64,000 nt of DNA, from assembly GCF_003002815.1 (NCBI RefSeq), contig NZ_PVTF01000001.1, positions 1,178,001-1,242,000 on the forward strand, given 5' to 3'. The notes under the pieces were generated by a model, which saw only the letters and a list, made by a program, of their open reading frames with translations, ran no database searches and was not told where the DNA came from. This document shows, piece after piece, positions 25,371 through 34,431 of this stretch. Each line of letters starts with the position of its first letter. The first letter of the stretch is position 1. The position numbers and the translations under genes are program-made. Origin of the DNA: Umezawaea tangerina. GTDB lineage: Bacteria > Actinomycetota > Actinomycetes > Mycobacteriales > Pseudonocardiaceae.

Positions 25371-25896
25371 CGCGGGAGCTGGCCGGGACGTCCTTGAGCA
25401 CCCGGTCGTAGAGCACTTCCAGCAGCCACCGGCCGAACAGCGACGGCCCGAACTCGGTCGACCGGTCCTCCGGCGGCACCAGCAGTTCGGCCACACCGGA
25501 CTCCTGGACGGCCACGACACCGATGCCGTAGTAGTCGAGCTCGATCAGCGGCCAGGACTCGCGGCCCTGCGGTCCGGGGAGGACCACCGCGCACGGCGCC
25601 AGCGTCATGAGCGTGCCGCAGGACTGCAGCGCGCGGTCCACGGTGGACTCGCCCACCAGGACACCGACGAGCTCCACCGCGGACACCGGGAGCTGGTCGT
25701 GGACGGTCGGCTCGAACCAGGACCGGAACCACGACGGGTCGGCCTGGGGAGGCCAGCCGTTGGCGGTCCGCCACGCGTGCACGTCGTCGCGAACCCGGAC
25801 TACGGCGGACACCTGGTGGCCGAGCACGGCCACGTCGGGGACGACGATGCCGCGCCAACCAAGTGCCGACGCGGCTTGGTGGAGGAGCGGTTGCAC
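25360..25896 (-). CDS. Hypothetical protein
   Basis: 178 aa. The start is a GTG with TAGGAT six bases upstream, fitting a leaderless transcript. No signal peptide or membrane segment; the protein is mixed alpha/beta with two WF pairs (PSWFRSWFEP) and ends LLEVLYDRVLKDVPASSRVTS in short pieces. I recognise no family. Its stop lies inside the end of adnB on the other strand (11 bp overlap), so the two 3' ends constrain each other. Confidence 0.65.
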   Translation of the reverse strand: MQPLLHQAASALGWRGIVVPDVAVLGHQVSAVVRVRDDVHAWRTANGWPPQADPSWFRSWFEPTVHDQLPVSAVELVGVLVGESTVDRALQSCGTLMTLAPCAVVLPGPQGRESWPLIELDYYGIGVVAVQESGVAELLVPPEDRSTEFGPSLFGRWLLEVLYDRVLKDVPASSRVTS

Positions 25897-26021
25897 TCGG
25901 GCATCCTATGGGTCGTTGCGGGGTCAAGGACAGTGGTCGCCGGCGTTGGGTGCCTACCCGGCCGCTGAGCGTGATCAGATCACATCGACGGCGCTCGCGG
26001 CGGTGCCGAGTGGCAGTGGTC

Positions 26022-26402
26022 TCATGCGGCCGAACGGCGTACCCGCAGCGCCCAGATGATCAACGGGATCTGGCCCGGCAGCCGTCCCCACGCGATCGCC
26101 TTCGCGCGCGGTCCCCTGTCCCGGTAGTCGATCGCCATCTTCACGTTGGCCGGGAACACCGCCGCGAACAGGCCCGCCGCCAGCAGTCCGCCGAGCCTGC
26201 GCGTCCTCGGCACGGCCACCGCCGCCGCGACCGCGATCTCCGCCACACCCGACGCGTAGGTCCAGGTGCGGGGCTCGCCGGGCAGCACGCGGGGCACGAT
26301 CGAGTCGTACGGCCGCGGCTTGGCGAAATGCGTCACACCGGCCACGCCGAGCAGCCCGGCCAGCGCGAGGGCCGACCGGGACCGGGAACGAGTGGAAGCC
26401 AT
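26022..26402 (-). CDS. DoxX-like small membrane protein
   Basis: 126 aa with four hydrophobic stretches (ALALAGLLGVAGVTHF, ASGVAEIAVAAAVAVP, LGGLLAAGLFAAVFPANVKM, GQIPLIIWALRV). The pattern THFxxPRPYDSIVPRxLPG followed by SGVAE and NVKMAIDYR is typical of DoxX/DUF4345-like integral membrane proteins. Function unproven; relatives are linked to thiol/redox or organosulfur metabolism. Divergent from the M20 peptidase gene with a 59 bp gap. Confidence 0.75.
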   Translation of the reverse strand: MASTRSRSRSALALAGLLGVAGVTHFAKPRPYDSIVPRVLPGEPRTWTYASGVAEIAVAAAVAVPRTRRLGGLLAAGLFAAVFPANVKMAIDYRDRGPRAKAIAWGRLPGQIPLIIWALRVRRSAA

Positions 26403-26461
26403 GGGGCAACACTGTCACGAGCCGGTTCGGGCCGCACCCAGGGGGTTTATTCTTCCCGCTC

Positions 26462-27877
26462 GTGACCGCTGATCCCGCGAATCCCGAACATCCCGAGCGC
26501 GCGGCGGTCGCCGCCCTCGCGGACGACTTCCTGACCCGGCTGCGGGAATGGATCGCCATCCCCTCCATCGGGGCCGACCCGGCGCACCACGGGGACGTGG
26601 CCGGATCGGCGCACTGGCTCGCCGACGCGCTGCGCGCGGACGGCTGGCCGGAGGTCGCGGTCTGGGACGAGGGGCCCGCGCTGCCCGCCGTGCACGCGTG
26701 CTGGCCGTCGGCGGACCCGGCCGCGCCGACCGTCCTGGTCTACGCCCACCACGACGTGCAGCCGGTCGACCCGCTGGAGCAGTGGGAGCACCCGCCGTTC
26801 GAGGGCGTGGTCGTGGGCGAGGAGCTGTTCGGCCGGGGCGCCAGCGACGACAAGGGGCAGGTCGCGATGCACCTGCTCGCCGTCCAGGCGCACCTGCGGG
26901 CCACCGGCGCGACGGCACCGGCGGTGACGCTCAAGCTGTTCGTCGAGGGCGAGGAGGAGTCCGGGTCGCCGCACCTCGGCGAGCTGCTGGACCGGCACGC
27001 GGACGACCTGGCGTGCGACCTCGTCGTGTTCACCGACACCCCGATGTACTCGCGCGACGCGCCGACCGTGAACACCGGGCAGCGCGGGGTGCTCGGCGCC
27101 GAGGTGTTCTTCACCGGCGGCACCTCCGACGTGCACTCCGGCCGGGCCGGTGGCGGCGTGCCCAACCCGGCGACGGCCATCGCGCGGCTGGTCGCGGCCC
27201 TGCACGACGCCGACGGGCGGGTCCTGCTGCCCGGCTTCTACGCCGACGTGGTCGAGCCGACCCCGCTGGAGCGCGCCGACTACGCCGCGCTCCCGTTCGA
27301 CGAGGCCGAGTGGCTCTCCGCCAACGCGGGCGGGGCGCGCGCCGGGACCGGGGAGGCGGGCTGGTCGACCCTGGAACGGGTGTGGGTGCGGCCGACCGCC
27401 GAGGTCAACGGGATCCAGGGCGGGTACACCGGGCCGGGCCTGAAGACGATCGTGCCCGCGTCCGCGTCGGTGAAGCTGTCCTTTCGGCTCGTGCCCGACC
27501 AGCAACCCGCGAAGGTCATGGCCGCGCTCCGCGAGTTCGTCGCGGCGAACACCCCGGAGGGCGTCGAGGCCGAGGTGGTGGTGCGCGGCGACGGCGTGCC
27601 GGCGTACGCGGCCGACGTGACCCACCCGGCCACGCTGGCCGTGCACGAGGCCATGAGCGCCTCGTTCGACCAGCCCGTCCGGTACAGCCGCACCGGCGGC
27701 TCCGGACCCGCCGGTGTCCTGCACGACCGGCTCGGCGTGCCCGTCGTCTACTTCGGCGCGACCTTGCCGGATGATCGGATCCACGCGCCCAACGAACGCG
27801 TGGTCCTGCCCGTGCTGCTACGGGGCGCCGAAGCCGCCGCCCGCTTGTGGCGTCTACTCCCCGAGAGGCTGTCATGA
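26462..27877 (+). CDS. M20 family metallopeptidase (dipeptidase)
   Basis: 471 aa. GTG start with TATTCT (26448-26453) eight bases upstream, so probably leaderless. Dinuclear zinc site motifs: VYAHHDVQPVDP (His), GRGASDDKGQ (bridging Asp), EGEEESGSPH (catalytic and ligand Glu), VFTDTPMYS (Asp), and the C-terminal HAPNERV (His). The inserted dimerisation domain starts near GLKTIVPA. Cytoplasmic; cleaves dipeptides or N-acyl amino acids. Stop overlaps the start of the channel gene. Confidence 0.9.
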   Translation: MTADPANPEHPERAAVAALADDFLTRLREWIAIPSIGADPAHHGDVAGSAHWLADALRADGWPEVAVWDEGPALPAVHACWPSADPAAPTVLVYAHHDVQPVDPLEQWEHPPFEGVVVGEELFGRGASDDKGQVAMHLLAVQAHLRATGATAPAVTLKLFVEGEEESGSPHLGELLDRHADDLACDLVVFTDTPMYSRDAPTVNTGQRGVLGAEVFFTGGTSDVHSGRAGGGVPNPATAIARLVAALHDADGRVLLPGFYADVVEPTPLERADYAALPFDEAEWLSANAGGARAGTGEAGWSTLERVWVRPTAEVNGIQGGYTGPGLKTIVPASASVKLSFRLVPDQQPAKVMAALREFVAANTPEGVEAEVVVRGDGVPAYAADVTHPATLAVHEAMSASFDQPVRYSRTGGSGPAGVLHDRLGVPVVYFGATLPDDRIHAPNERVVLPVLLRGAEAAARLWRLLPERLS

Positions 27878-28941
27878 TTCGGCGGCTCAACCCGGCCGAC
27901 CGGCTGACCGACCGGCCCGACCACTCCCTGGTCGGCGTCATCCGGATGCCCGACCGCCCGGAAAGCCCGGCCCGCGCCATCATCAAGCGCGTCGTCGGCG
28001 CCACCGCGGCCCTGTTCGTGGCCGTGCTCATCGTCTACCTCGACCGCGACGGCTACCGCGACGTCAACGGCGACGGCCTGTCCTTCCTGGACGCCGTCTA
28101 CTACGCCACGGTCTCCCTCTCGACCACCGGCTACGGCGACATCGCCCCCGCCAGCTCCTCCGCCCGCCTGGTCAACGTCCTGGTCATCACCCCGCTGCGG
28201 GTGCTGTTCCTCATCGTCCTGGTCGGCACGACCCTCGAGGTCCTCACCGAGCGCTCTCGGCAGGCCTTTCGCATTCAGAAGTGGAGGACCAAGGTGCGCA
28301 ACCACGTGGTCGTGGTCGGGTACGGGACCAAGGGCCGTTCCGCGGTCAGCGCACTGCTCGGCGACGACGTGCCGCCCAGCCACATCGTGGTGGTCGACAC
28401 CAACCAGGAGTCCCTCGACTCCGCGTCGTCCATCGGGCTGGTCACCGTGCACGGCTCGGGAACGCGCAACGACGTCCTCCGCGTCGCCGGGGTGCCCAAC
28501 GCGCGCGCCGTCGTCGTGGCCGCGAACCGCGACGACACGGCCGTGCTGGTCACCCTGACCGCCCGCGAACTCGCCCCCAAGGCCCAGATCGTGGCCTCGG
28601 TGCGCGAACGCGAGAACGAACACCTGCTCCGCCAGTCCGGCGCGGACTCCGTCGTCGTGTCCAGCGAGACCGCGGGCCGCCTGCTCGGCATGGCCACCTC
28701 CACCCCGTCCGTGGTCGACATGGTCGAAGACCTGCTCACCCCGGACGCCGGATTGGCCATCGCGGAACGCGACGTCGAACCGTCGGAGATCGGCGGATCA
28801 CCCCGACACCTGCCGGACATCGTGCTGGGCGTCGTGCGCGGCGGGAGGCTGTTCCGGGTGGACGCGGCGGAGGCGGACGCGATCGAGTCGGGGGACCGGC
28901 TGCTGTACATCAAGAAGGTCACCCCGCCGGACGAGGACTGA
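27874..28941 (+). CDS. Potassium channel with RCK (TrkA-N/TrkA-C) domains
   Basis: 355 aa from the ATG overlapping the M20 stop. Two membrane segments (about 42-57 and 102-122) flank a pore helix and the selectivity filter TTGYGD (84-89). A cytoplasmic Rossmann RCK domain starts VVVVGYGTKGRS (146-156), followed by a TrkA-C-like domain. The two-helix-plus-RCK plan matches MthK/Kch-type K+ channels and the Rv3200c-like gene near adnAB. The nucleotide-site motif suggests NAD(H) or ATP control. Confidence 0.9.
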   Translation: MIRRLNPADRLTDRPDHSLVGVIRMPDRPESPARAIIKRVVGATAALFVAVLIVYLDRDGYRDVNGDGLSFLDAVYYATVSLSTTGYGDIAPASSSARLVNVLVITPLRVLFLIVLVGTTLEVLTERSRQAFRIQKWRTKVRNHVVVVGYGTKGRSAVSALLGDDVPPSHIVVVDTNQESLDSASSIGLVTVHGSGTRNDVLRVAGVPNARAVVVAANRDDTAVLVTLTARELAPKAQIVASVRERENEHLLRQSGADSVVVSSETAGRLLGMATSTPSVVDMVEDLLTPDAGLAIAERDVEPSEIGGSPRHLPDIVLGVVRGGRLFRVDAAEADAIESGDRLLYIKKVTPPDED

Positions 28942-29050
28942 CGGGGGTACGGGGTCATCTTGGTCGAGGTGGCCCCGTTTTCGATGGTGACTTCTGGTCT
29001 TGTGGTGCGTTGGGTCCTGCTTTGTCTCTTGTCCGGTTCTTCGTGCCTTG

Positions 29051-29079
29051 GGTGTCGGCCTCGGTTCGTGGCCGACACC
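29051..29079 (+). terminator. Hairpin downstream of the K+ channel gene
   Basis: GGTGTCGGCC (29051-29060) pairs perfectly with GGCCGACACC (29070-29079) over a 9 nt loop, 110 bp after the channel stop. No T-run. Likely a transcription stop for the M20-channel operon. Confidence 0.55.
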
Positions 29080-29330
29080 ATGCACGCTCATCCCTCACCG
29101 CCAGGAGCTTGGTGCGGTGTCCCGGTGCTGGGTTTGTCCGGTTTGGAGTGTCGCCTGAGTCTGGCTTCGGATGGTGCTGAGGTCCTGTGGCTTTCGGCGG
29201 CAGTCACGCCCATCCCGGTGCCGGGTGTCTCTGGCGTCACACCTCTCCCGCCCCCAACCTGCACCCCTGTCTATGCGTTTGCCTGTCACCGCGCACCGCG
29301 CACCGCGCACCGCCTGGACTCCGAACCCGT

Positions 29331-29730
29331 GCAGCGTGGCCTTCGACTTCCGACCCTCGACCCCGCGCAGCGCGCCCCGGCCCATGGGCCTCGGACTCCC
29401 GTGCAGCGTGGCTGGATGTCCGCGTGTCCCGGCCCCCGGCCCCGTGCAGCGTGGTTGCGAATCCCCGAACCCGGACCCCGCGCAGCGTGCCTCGAACCCC
29501 CGACCTCGGACTCCCATGCGGCGTGGCCGGATGTCGGCGTGTCCCAGACCCCGGACTCGACCCCCGACTCCGCCCCGGATCTCGGGTCCCCGACACGCGC
29601 AGCGTGCCTCAGACCCCCACCTCGGACTCCCGCGCAGCGTGGTCGGGTGCCCGTATGCCCCGGCCCCCGGACTCCGCCTCCGGACCTCGGGTTCGGACCC
29701 CGCCCCGGACCTCGAACCCCGTGCAGCGCG
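29331..29730. repeat. Nested minisatellite, 36 bp units in a ~115 bp higher-order repeat
   Basis: Units begin with GCAGCGYG or a one-base variant at about 29331, 29367, 29403, 29446, 29482, 29518, 29599, 29634 and 29723. Steps are mostly 36 bp, with one of 43. Units resemble each other best three steps apart: 29367/29482/29599 share CTCGGACTCCC or CGACCTCGGACTCCC; 29403/29518/29634 share GGATGTCSGCGTGTCCC-like text. So the higher-order period is 36+36+43, about 115 bp, with roughly three copies, the last decayed. Confidence 0.8.
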
Positions 29731-29929
29731 CCTGGTGACCGCTTGCTCAAGATCCGAAGTTGTCCACACCCACCCCACCCATCCACAGGCAAGATCCACA
29801 TCACCCCCTCAGACCCCCACCACCGGTAAACTGGCCGAAGGGCCAGCCCCCCTGGGAGTGGCGGGGGATGTCCGGGATGCGGCGGCTTGAGTCGGTGGTT
29901 TGGGTTAGGTCCTCCAGTCGGTGGCCCGG

Positions 29930-31276
29930 TCAGCCCGGCGGCAGGCTGCGGCTGGTCAAGCCCGGTGTCAGGGGCAGGGTCAGGGCGAAGGTGGCGCCTG
30001 GTTCGCCGGGTTGGGGGGTGGTGCAGGTGAGGTCGCCGCCGTGGGCGCGGGCGACGCCGCGGGCGATGGCGAGGCCGAGGCCGGAGCCGCCGTGGCGGCG
30101 GTCGCGGGCTTCGTCGAGGCGGGTCAGGCGGTCGAAGATGCGTTCGCGGTCGGGGTTGGCGACGCCGGGGCCGTTGTCCTTGACGGTGAGCACGGCGCGG
30201 CCGGCGAACACGCCGACGTCCAGCCGCACCTTGCCCTGGGGGCCGGTGGCCTGGCGGGCGTTGTCGGAGAGGTTGACGAGGATCTGGGCGAGGCGTTGGG
30301 GGTCGCCGAGGACGACGACCGGGATGCCGTCGGCTTCGATGTCGAGGTCGGCGGCGAGGAGCCTGCTGCGCGACACCTCGGCTTCGGCGAGGGCGAGCAG
30401 GTCGACGCGTTCCAACTGGAGCTCCAGGCCCGCGTCGATGCGGGCGAGGGCGAGGAGGTCGTCGACGAGCCGTCCGGCGCGGCGGGACTCGCGGACGAGC
30501 AGCAGGTTCATCCGGTCGCGTTCCTCGGCGCCCGCCTCGTCGAGGCCGGTCTGCATGAGCGCCTCGGCGACGGCCTGAACGCCCGCGAGCGGGGTGCGCA
30601 GCTCGTGCGCGGCGTCCGCGACGAACCGCTTGGTCCGCTCCTCCGACGCCCGCGCGGTCGTCTCGGCGCCTTCCAGCGAGTCCAGCATGTCGTCGAACGC
30701 GGCGGCGGTCCGACCCAGCTCGTTGTTGGTGCGCAACGGGTTCAGCCGGTGGCCGCGGTCGCCGCCGCTGATCGAGCGGGCGAGCGTGGTCATCGCGTCC
30801 AGCGGTGCCAACGCCCGCTGCACCACGAACACCAGCGCGCCCGCCGTGACCGCCAGCGCGCTGAGCCCGACGGCCACCAGCAGGTTCCGCAACCGGATCT
30901 GCGCCGCGGACAGCACCGACGTGTCGCCGTAGAACGTCATCGTCGACCCGTCCGGCAACGTGCGGGTGATGGTCTTGAACCGCTCGTTGTCGTCGGGTCG
31001 GCCGCCGTAGGTCGCGCCGCTCTGCAGCACCAGCTCCACCTGGACGCCGCGGCCGTCGACCTTGTGCACCAGCTCGTTGCCCGACACCTTCTGCGTCTTC
31101 ACCAGCTGCTGCGCGGTGCGCGCCCGGTCCAGCAGGACGGTCTCGATGTCGCGGCTCGACTGCGAGGCGAACAGCGCGTCGACGACGAACACCAGCGTCA
31201 CCATCACCGCGAACAGCACGATCATCACCGACAGGGTGACCCGCCGCCGCAGGGAGACCGTCTTGAGCCTGTTCAC
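29930..31276 (-). CDS. Two-component sensor histidine kinase
   Basis: 448 aa from the GTG overlapping the response regulator stop (GTGA). TM1 about 14-36, an extracytoplasmic sensor of about 95 residues, TM2 about 131-153, HAMP (RALAPLDAMTTLARSI...), then the H-box DAAHELRTPL with His 224, N-box NLSDNARQA, G1 DNGPGV and G2 GGSGLGLA. It phosphorylates the OmpR-type regulator encoded just upstream in the operon. The signal is unknown; the sensor domain has no Cys pair. Confidence 0.93.
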   Translation of the reverse strand: MNRLKTVSLRRRVTLSVMIVLFAVMVTLVFVVDALFASQSSRDIETVLLDRARTAQQLVKTQKVSGNELVHKVDGRGVQVELVLQSGATYGGRPDDNERFKTITRTLPDGSTMTFYGDTSVLSAAQIRLRNLLVAVGLSALAVTAGALVFVVQRALAPLDAMTTLARSISGGDRGHRLNPLRTNNELGRTAAAFDDMLDSLEGAETTARASEERTKRFVADAAHELRTPLAGVQAVAEALMQTGLDEAGAEERDRMNLLLVRESRRAGRLVDDLLALARIDAGLELQLERVDLLALAEAEVSRSRLLAADLDIEADGIPVVVLGDPQRLAQILVNLSDNARQATGPQGKVRLDVGVFAGRAVLTVKDNGPGVANPDRERIFDRLTRLDEARDRRHGGSGLGLAIARGVARAHGGDLTCTTPQPGEPGATFALTLPLTPGLTSRSLPPG

Positions 31277-31950
31277 GGCTCGTCGGCCCGCAACACGTAC
31301 CCCAGGCCGCGCACGGTGTGCAGCAGGCGGGGGCCGTTCTCCTCGAGCTTGCGACGCAACGCGCTCACGTGCACCTCGACCAGGTTCGGGTCGTAGTCCT
31401 CGTAGCCCCACACGGCCGTGAGGATCTGGGTCTTGCCGACGACGCGGCCGCGCTGCGCCGCCAGGTAGCGGAGCAGCCTCAACTCCGTCGCCGTCAGGTC
31501 GACCGGTTCGGAACCGCGCAGCACCACACCGGAGTCGGCGTCCACCACGAGGTCGCCGATCTGCACGGTCGACGGCGTACGACCCAGCCTACGCAGCACC
31601 GCGCTCACCCTGGCCACCAGCTCGGCCAGCACGAACGGCTTCACCAGGTAGTCGTCCGCGCCCCGGTCCAGCCCGCGCAGCCGGTCCGCCACGCCGTCGC
31701 GGGCCGTCAGCATCACCACACCGGCCCCGCTCGACCGCCGCACGACCTCCAGCAGCGCGAACCCGTCCCGCCCCGGCAGCATCACGTCCAGCACCACGAG
31801 GTCCGGCCGGAACCGCCCGAGGTCGTTCTCCAGCTCCCGCCCGTCCGGGCGCACCTGCACCTGGTAGCCCGCGTCGCGCAACGCCGACCCCACGGCCGCG
31901 CCGATGGCCTCGTTGTCCTCGATGACCAGCACCCTGGCAGCAGTAGACAC
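31273..31950 (-). CDS. OmpR/PhoB family response regulator
   Basis: 225 aa, GTG start. Receiver: acidic pair ED (11-12), phospho-acceptor Asp 55 in VVLDVMLPGRDG, Thr in VMLTARDG, Lys in DYLVKPF. C-terminal winged helix: LTATELRLLRYLAAQRGRVV, VEVHVSALRRKLE, VRGLGYVLR. First gene of the pair, overlapping the kinase gene by 4 bp. Targets unknown. Confidence 0.94.
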   Translation of the reverse strand: MSTAARVLVIEDNEAIGAAVGSALRDAGYQVQVRPDGRELENDLGRFRPDLVVLDVMLPGRDGFALLEVVRRSSGAGVVMLTARDGVADRLRGLDRGADDYLVKPFVLAELVARVSAVLRRLGRTPSTVQIGDLVVDADSGVVLRGSEPVDLTATELRLLRYLAAQRGRVVGKTQILTAVWGYEDYDPNLVEVHVSALRRKLEENGPRLLHTVRGLGYVLRADEP

Positions 31951-32067
31951 CCGCTCATTCTGGGGCCGCGCGGCGCGACCGGCCCACCACCTTCAGCATC
32001 CGCTCAGGTGATCATCAACTGCCGGGCGGGGTTACCAGGCACCGGCCGGTCTGCAACGATCCTCGGC

Positions 32068-32523
32068 GTGGCGGTCAGAAGGAGCCCGGTGACGTGGGGT
32101 CTGGTCCTGCTGGTCATCGCACTGGTGGGCCTGGGCACAGCGGTCGCCTTGTGGTGGCCGCTCACCGGCGCGGGCACCGCCGCCCTGCAACGCGCCTCGG
32201 CGACCGTGACCCGACCCGCGTCCTGCGGGGCCGGGGGGAGCGCGCTCGACGAGGTCGAGGTGAAGGTGGACGGGCAGGTCCGCAAGGCGAAGCTCGACGG
32301 GTGCGGGCACCGGCAGGCCGAGGTCGTCGAGGTGCTGCTGCCGGAGGACCGGTCGGGGGAGCTGACCGTGCAGACGGCCGGTGCCGCGTCGGACGCGCCG
32401 CCGCTGAGGGCGCGGCTGGAGACGTTGATGCTGTGCCTGAGCGGGTTGGCGGGCGGGTTCTACGCGTACCTGGTCAGCAGGCCGGTGCCGCGGCTGAGGT
32501 CGGTGTTCCCGGCGATCTCCTAG
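32068..32523 (+). CDS. Hypothetical membrane protein
   Basis: 151 aa from GTG 32068. TM1 about 9-31 (WGLVLLVIALVGLGTAVALWW), a roughly 75-residue extracytoplasmic domain with two Cys (PASCGAGG, LDGCGH) that could pair, then TM2 near 123-140 (LMLCLSGLAGGFYAYLV). No family recognised. Divergent from the two-component system; convergent with the metallopeptidase gene, 18 bp apart. Confidence 0.6.
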   Translation: MAVRRSPVTWGLVLLVIALVGLGTAVALWWPLTGAGTAALQRASATVTRPASCGAGGSALDEVEVKVDGQVRKAKLDGCGHRQAEVVEVLLPEDRSGELTVQTAGAASDAPPLRARLETLMLCLSGLAGGFYAYLVSRPVPRLRSVFPAIS

Positions 32524-32541
32524 TCCGGGCGCGACACCGGG

Positions 32542-34338
32542 TCAGCCGACCTGGTCGGCGGGGGCCGCGTAGGTGTTGCACGAGGCGGTGCTGTTGGACT
32601 CGTAGCCGCTCTGGGCCCAGTTGCCCTGGTTGGCGGGGCTGCCGTGGGCGTTCTTGTCGGGGGCTTCCTCCATGGCGTACTGGAAGTCCTCCTCGGCGCG
32701 GTTGGCGAGCTCCGAGCTGATGGACCCCTTGCCGCCGGTGGCGCTGAGGAACATGCCCGCGAAGCAGTTGGCCTGGAGCTCGATGCGGCGGGACATCTCC
32801 AGGCCCGCGGGGGTCTTCTCGCCCGCGTTGACGATCTTCTGGTCGGCGGCCCGGAGGATGCCGGTCAGGGCCTGGACGTGGTGGCCGTACTCGTGCGCGA
32901 GGGTCGCGAGGTGGGTGGCGGGGCGGTCGCCGCCGCCGTTCTCGCGCAGCCTGCCGGTGGGCATGTAGATCATGCGGTTGCGGCCGCAGTAGTAGGCGAC
33001 GGCGTCCTCGGAGGCGGGGGCGGCGCCGCAGGGGCCGTCCGACAACTCCGGCGAGGCGTCGAGCTGGGGCGGGTCGAAGGGGAGGTTCTCGGCCTTGAGG
33101 ACGGGACCCCAGGCGTCGTTGAGGCAGAGGACGCCCGCCGTGTAGTAGGCGGCGAGCTGGTCGTCGGAGGTGCCGAACTTCGGGAGGTCGCAGGTGATCT
33201 CGGGCAGGGAGGTGGGCTTGACGAGCAGCGGGTGGTCTTCCAGGCGCTGGATGGCGCGCGGGCGGACGGGCTCGGTGCTGGACGGCTTGGCCAGCGCGAG
33301 CGGGGCGGCCACGGGCCTGCCGGTGACGGTGGTGGACTTGTCCATGCGGCTGACCACGGCCAGGCCGAGCACCGAGCACACGACCATGGTCAGCACGCCG
33401 ACCAGCATCGCCGGGCTGTTCTTCTGACGGGTGGCGCGGGTGGTGCGGGTGGCCTGGGCCGGGATGACCGGGTCGGCGTCCGCGTCGTCGGAGTGCGCGC
33501 TGTCGGAGGCCTCGCTGTCGGGGTCCGAGGTGTCGGAGTCGGGGATGTCGGAGTCGGGGGTGTCGGCGTCCGGGGTGTCGAGGTCCGAGGTGTCCAGGAC
33601 ACCGGCGAACACGACCGTCTCGGCGTCGTCGAACGGGCGCGCCGACTCGTCCGCGGGCTCGTCCACGGCATCGAGGGCGTCGGAGGCGTCGGGTGCGTCC
33701 GCGTCGGGCGCCTCCTCGGGCCAGTCGACCACGTCGGCGGCCTCGACCACCTCGACGGGCCGCACGACGACGGTGCCGTCGGACACGTCCGCCGCCGGGA
33801 CGTCCCCGACCGGCCGCATGATCGCGGTGCCGTCGGGCTCGACGTACTCCGTCCGCGCGGTCTCGGCGGCGGCCGGGGTCTCGGCGGCGGCCGGGGCGGT
33901 GCTGACGGGTCGCATGATCGCGGTCCTGTCGGGTGCGGTCTCGGCGGCAGTCGGAGCGGCCTCGACCGGTCGCATGATCGCGGTGCCGTCAGCCGGCGTG
34001 GTCGGACCGGACTCGGCGTCCTCCGCCTGCTCCTTCACCACCGCGTCGACGACCACGGCCTCGGTGGCGGGAACGTCCCCGACCGGCCGCACGACCACGG
34101 TGGCGTCGGCGCTCGCCTCGAACACCCGCACGGGGCGCACGACGACGGTGGCGTCGGCGCTCGCCTCGAACACCCGGACCGGCCTCACGACCACCGTCGC
34201 GTCCGCTCCGCCCGAAGCCGTCCCGACACCCCCGTCCGGTACCCGACCGGTGTCGACTTCGGACACGGGACCGTCCTCACCAGCCGCCGAATCCCCCGAC
34301 ACCGCACCCGCGGCGTCCACCGGCTCCTCAGCGACCAA
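32542..34338 (-). CDS. Membrane-anchored neutral zinc metallopeptidase with RPV-repeat cytoplasmic tail
   Basis: 598 aa; TTG start, since an in-frame stop lies just upstream and GGGGGCGG precedes it. The N-terminal ~270 residues are disordered: seven copies of a motif of the form D-x-T-[AV]-[IV]-[MV]-RPV or ATVVVRPV, then an Asp/Ser-rich block (DTPDADTPDSDIPDSD). One membrane segment (MLVGVLTMVVCSVLGLAVV). The outside domain is the neutral zinc metallopeptidase family (YpfJ-like): LAHEYGHHVQALTGI, RRIELQANCFAGMF with the third ligand, and paired Cys. The tail is probably cytoplasmic. A paralogue follows upstream in the same direction. Confidence 0.85.
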   Translation of the reverse strand: MVAEEPVDAAGAVSGDSAAGEDGPVSEVDTGRVPDGGVGTASGGADATVVVRPVRVFEASADATVVVRPVRVFEASADATVVVRPVGDVPATEAVVVDAVVKEQAEDAESGPTTPADGTAIMRPVEAAPTAAETAPDRTAIMRPVSTAPAAAETPAAAETARTEYVEPDGTAIMRPVGDVPAADVSDGTVVVRPVEVVEAADVVDWPEEAPDADAPDASDALDAVDEPADESARPFDDAETVVFAGVLDTSDLDTPDADTPDSDIPDSDTSDPDSEASDSAHSDDADADPVIPAQATRTTRATRQKNSPAMLVGVLTMVVCSVLGLAVVSRMDKSTTVTGRPVAAPLALAKPSSTEPVRPRAIQRLEDHPLLVKPTSLPEITCDLPKFGTSDDQLAAYYTAGVLCLNDAWGPVLKAENLPFDPPQLDASPELSDGPCGAAPASEDAVAYYCGRNRMIYMPTGRLRENGGGDRPATHLATLAHEYGHHVQALTGILRAADQKIVNAGEKTPAGLEMSRRIELQANCFAGMFLSATGGKGSISSELANRAEEDFQYAMEEAPDKNAHGSPANQGNWAQSGYESNSTASCNTYAAPADQVG

Positions 34339-34431
34339 GATCCGCCCCCGTCACATCACCGCGACCAACAGCCCCGACACCGTACGTCCCCGGCCGCGAG
34401 TCCGGTGCGGACACGCCCCCGTGAGCCCGGC

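Larger units (their letters stand above)
28942..29929. other. Long convergent intergenic region without supported genes
   Basis: 988 bp between the 3' ends of the channel gene and the histidine kinase gene. Open frames exist on both strands but their peptides are Pro/Arg-rich translations of a minisatellite and have no ribosome site or family match. Contents: a hairpin at 29051-29079, a low-complexity transition, the 36/115 bp repeats (29331-29730), then about 200 bp with no element I can name. Confidence 0.75.

Noticed and set aside
29331-29730. The 36 bp repeats as a CRISPR array
   Set aside because: Units follow each other without unique spacers, they vary internally, and no cas gene is in the window.
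28960-29829. Long open frames on both strands across the minisatellite
   Set aside because: The peptides are Pro/Arg/Ser-rich translations of 36 bp repeats, have no ribosome site or family features, and several overlapping frames are open at once, as expected for very GC-rich repeats.
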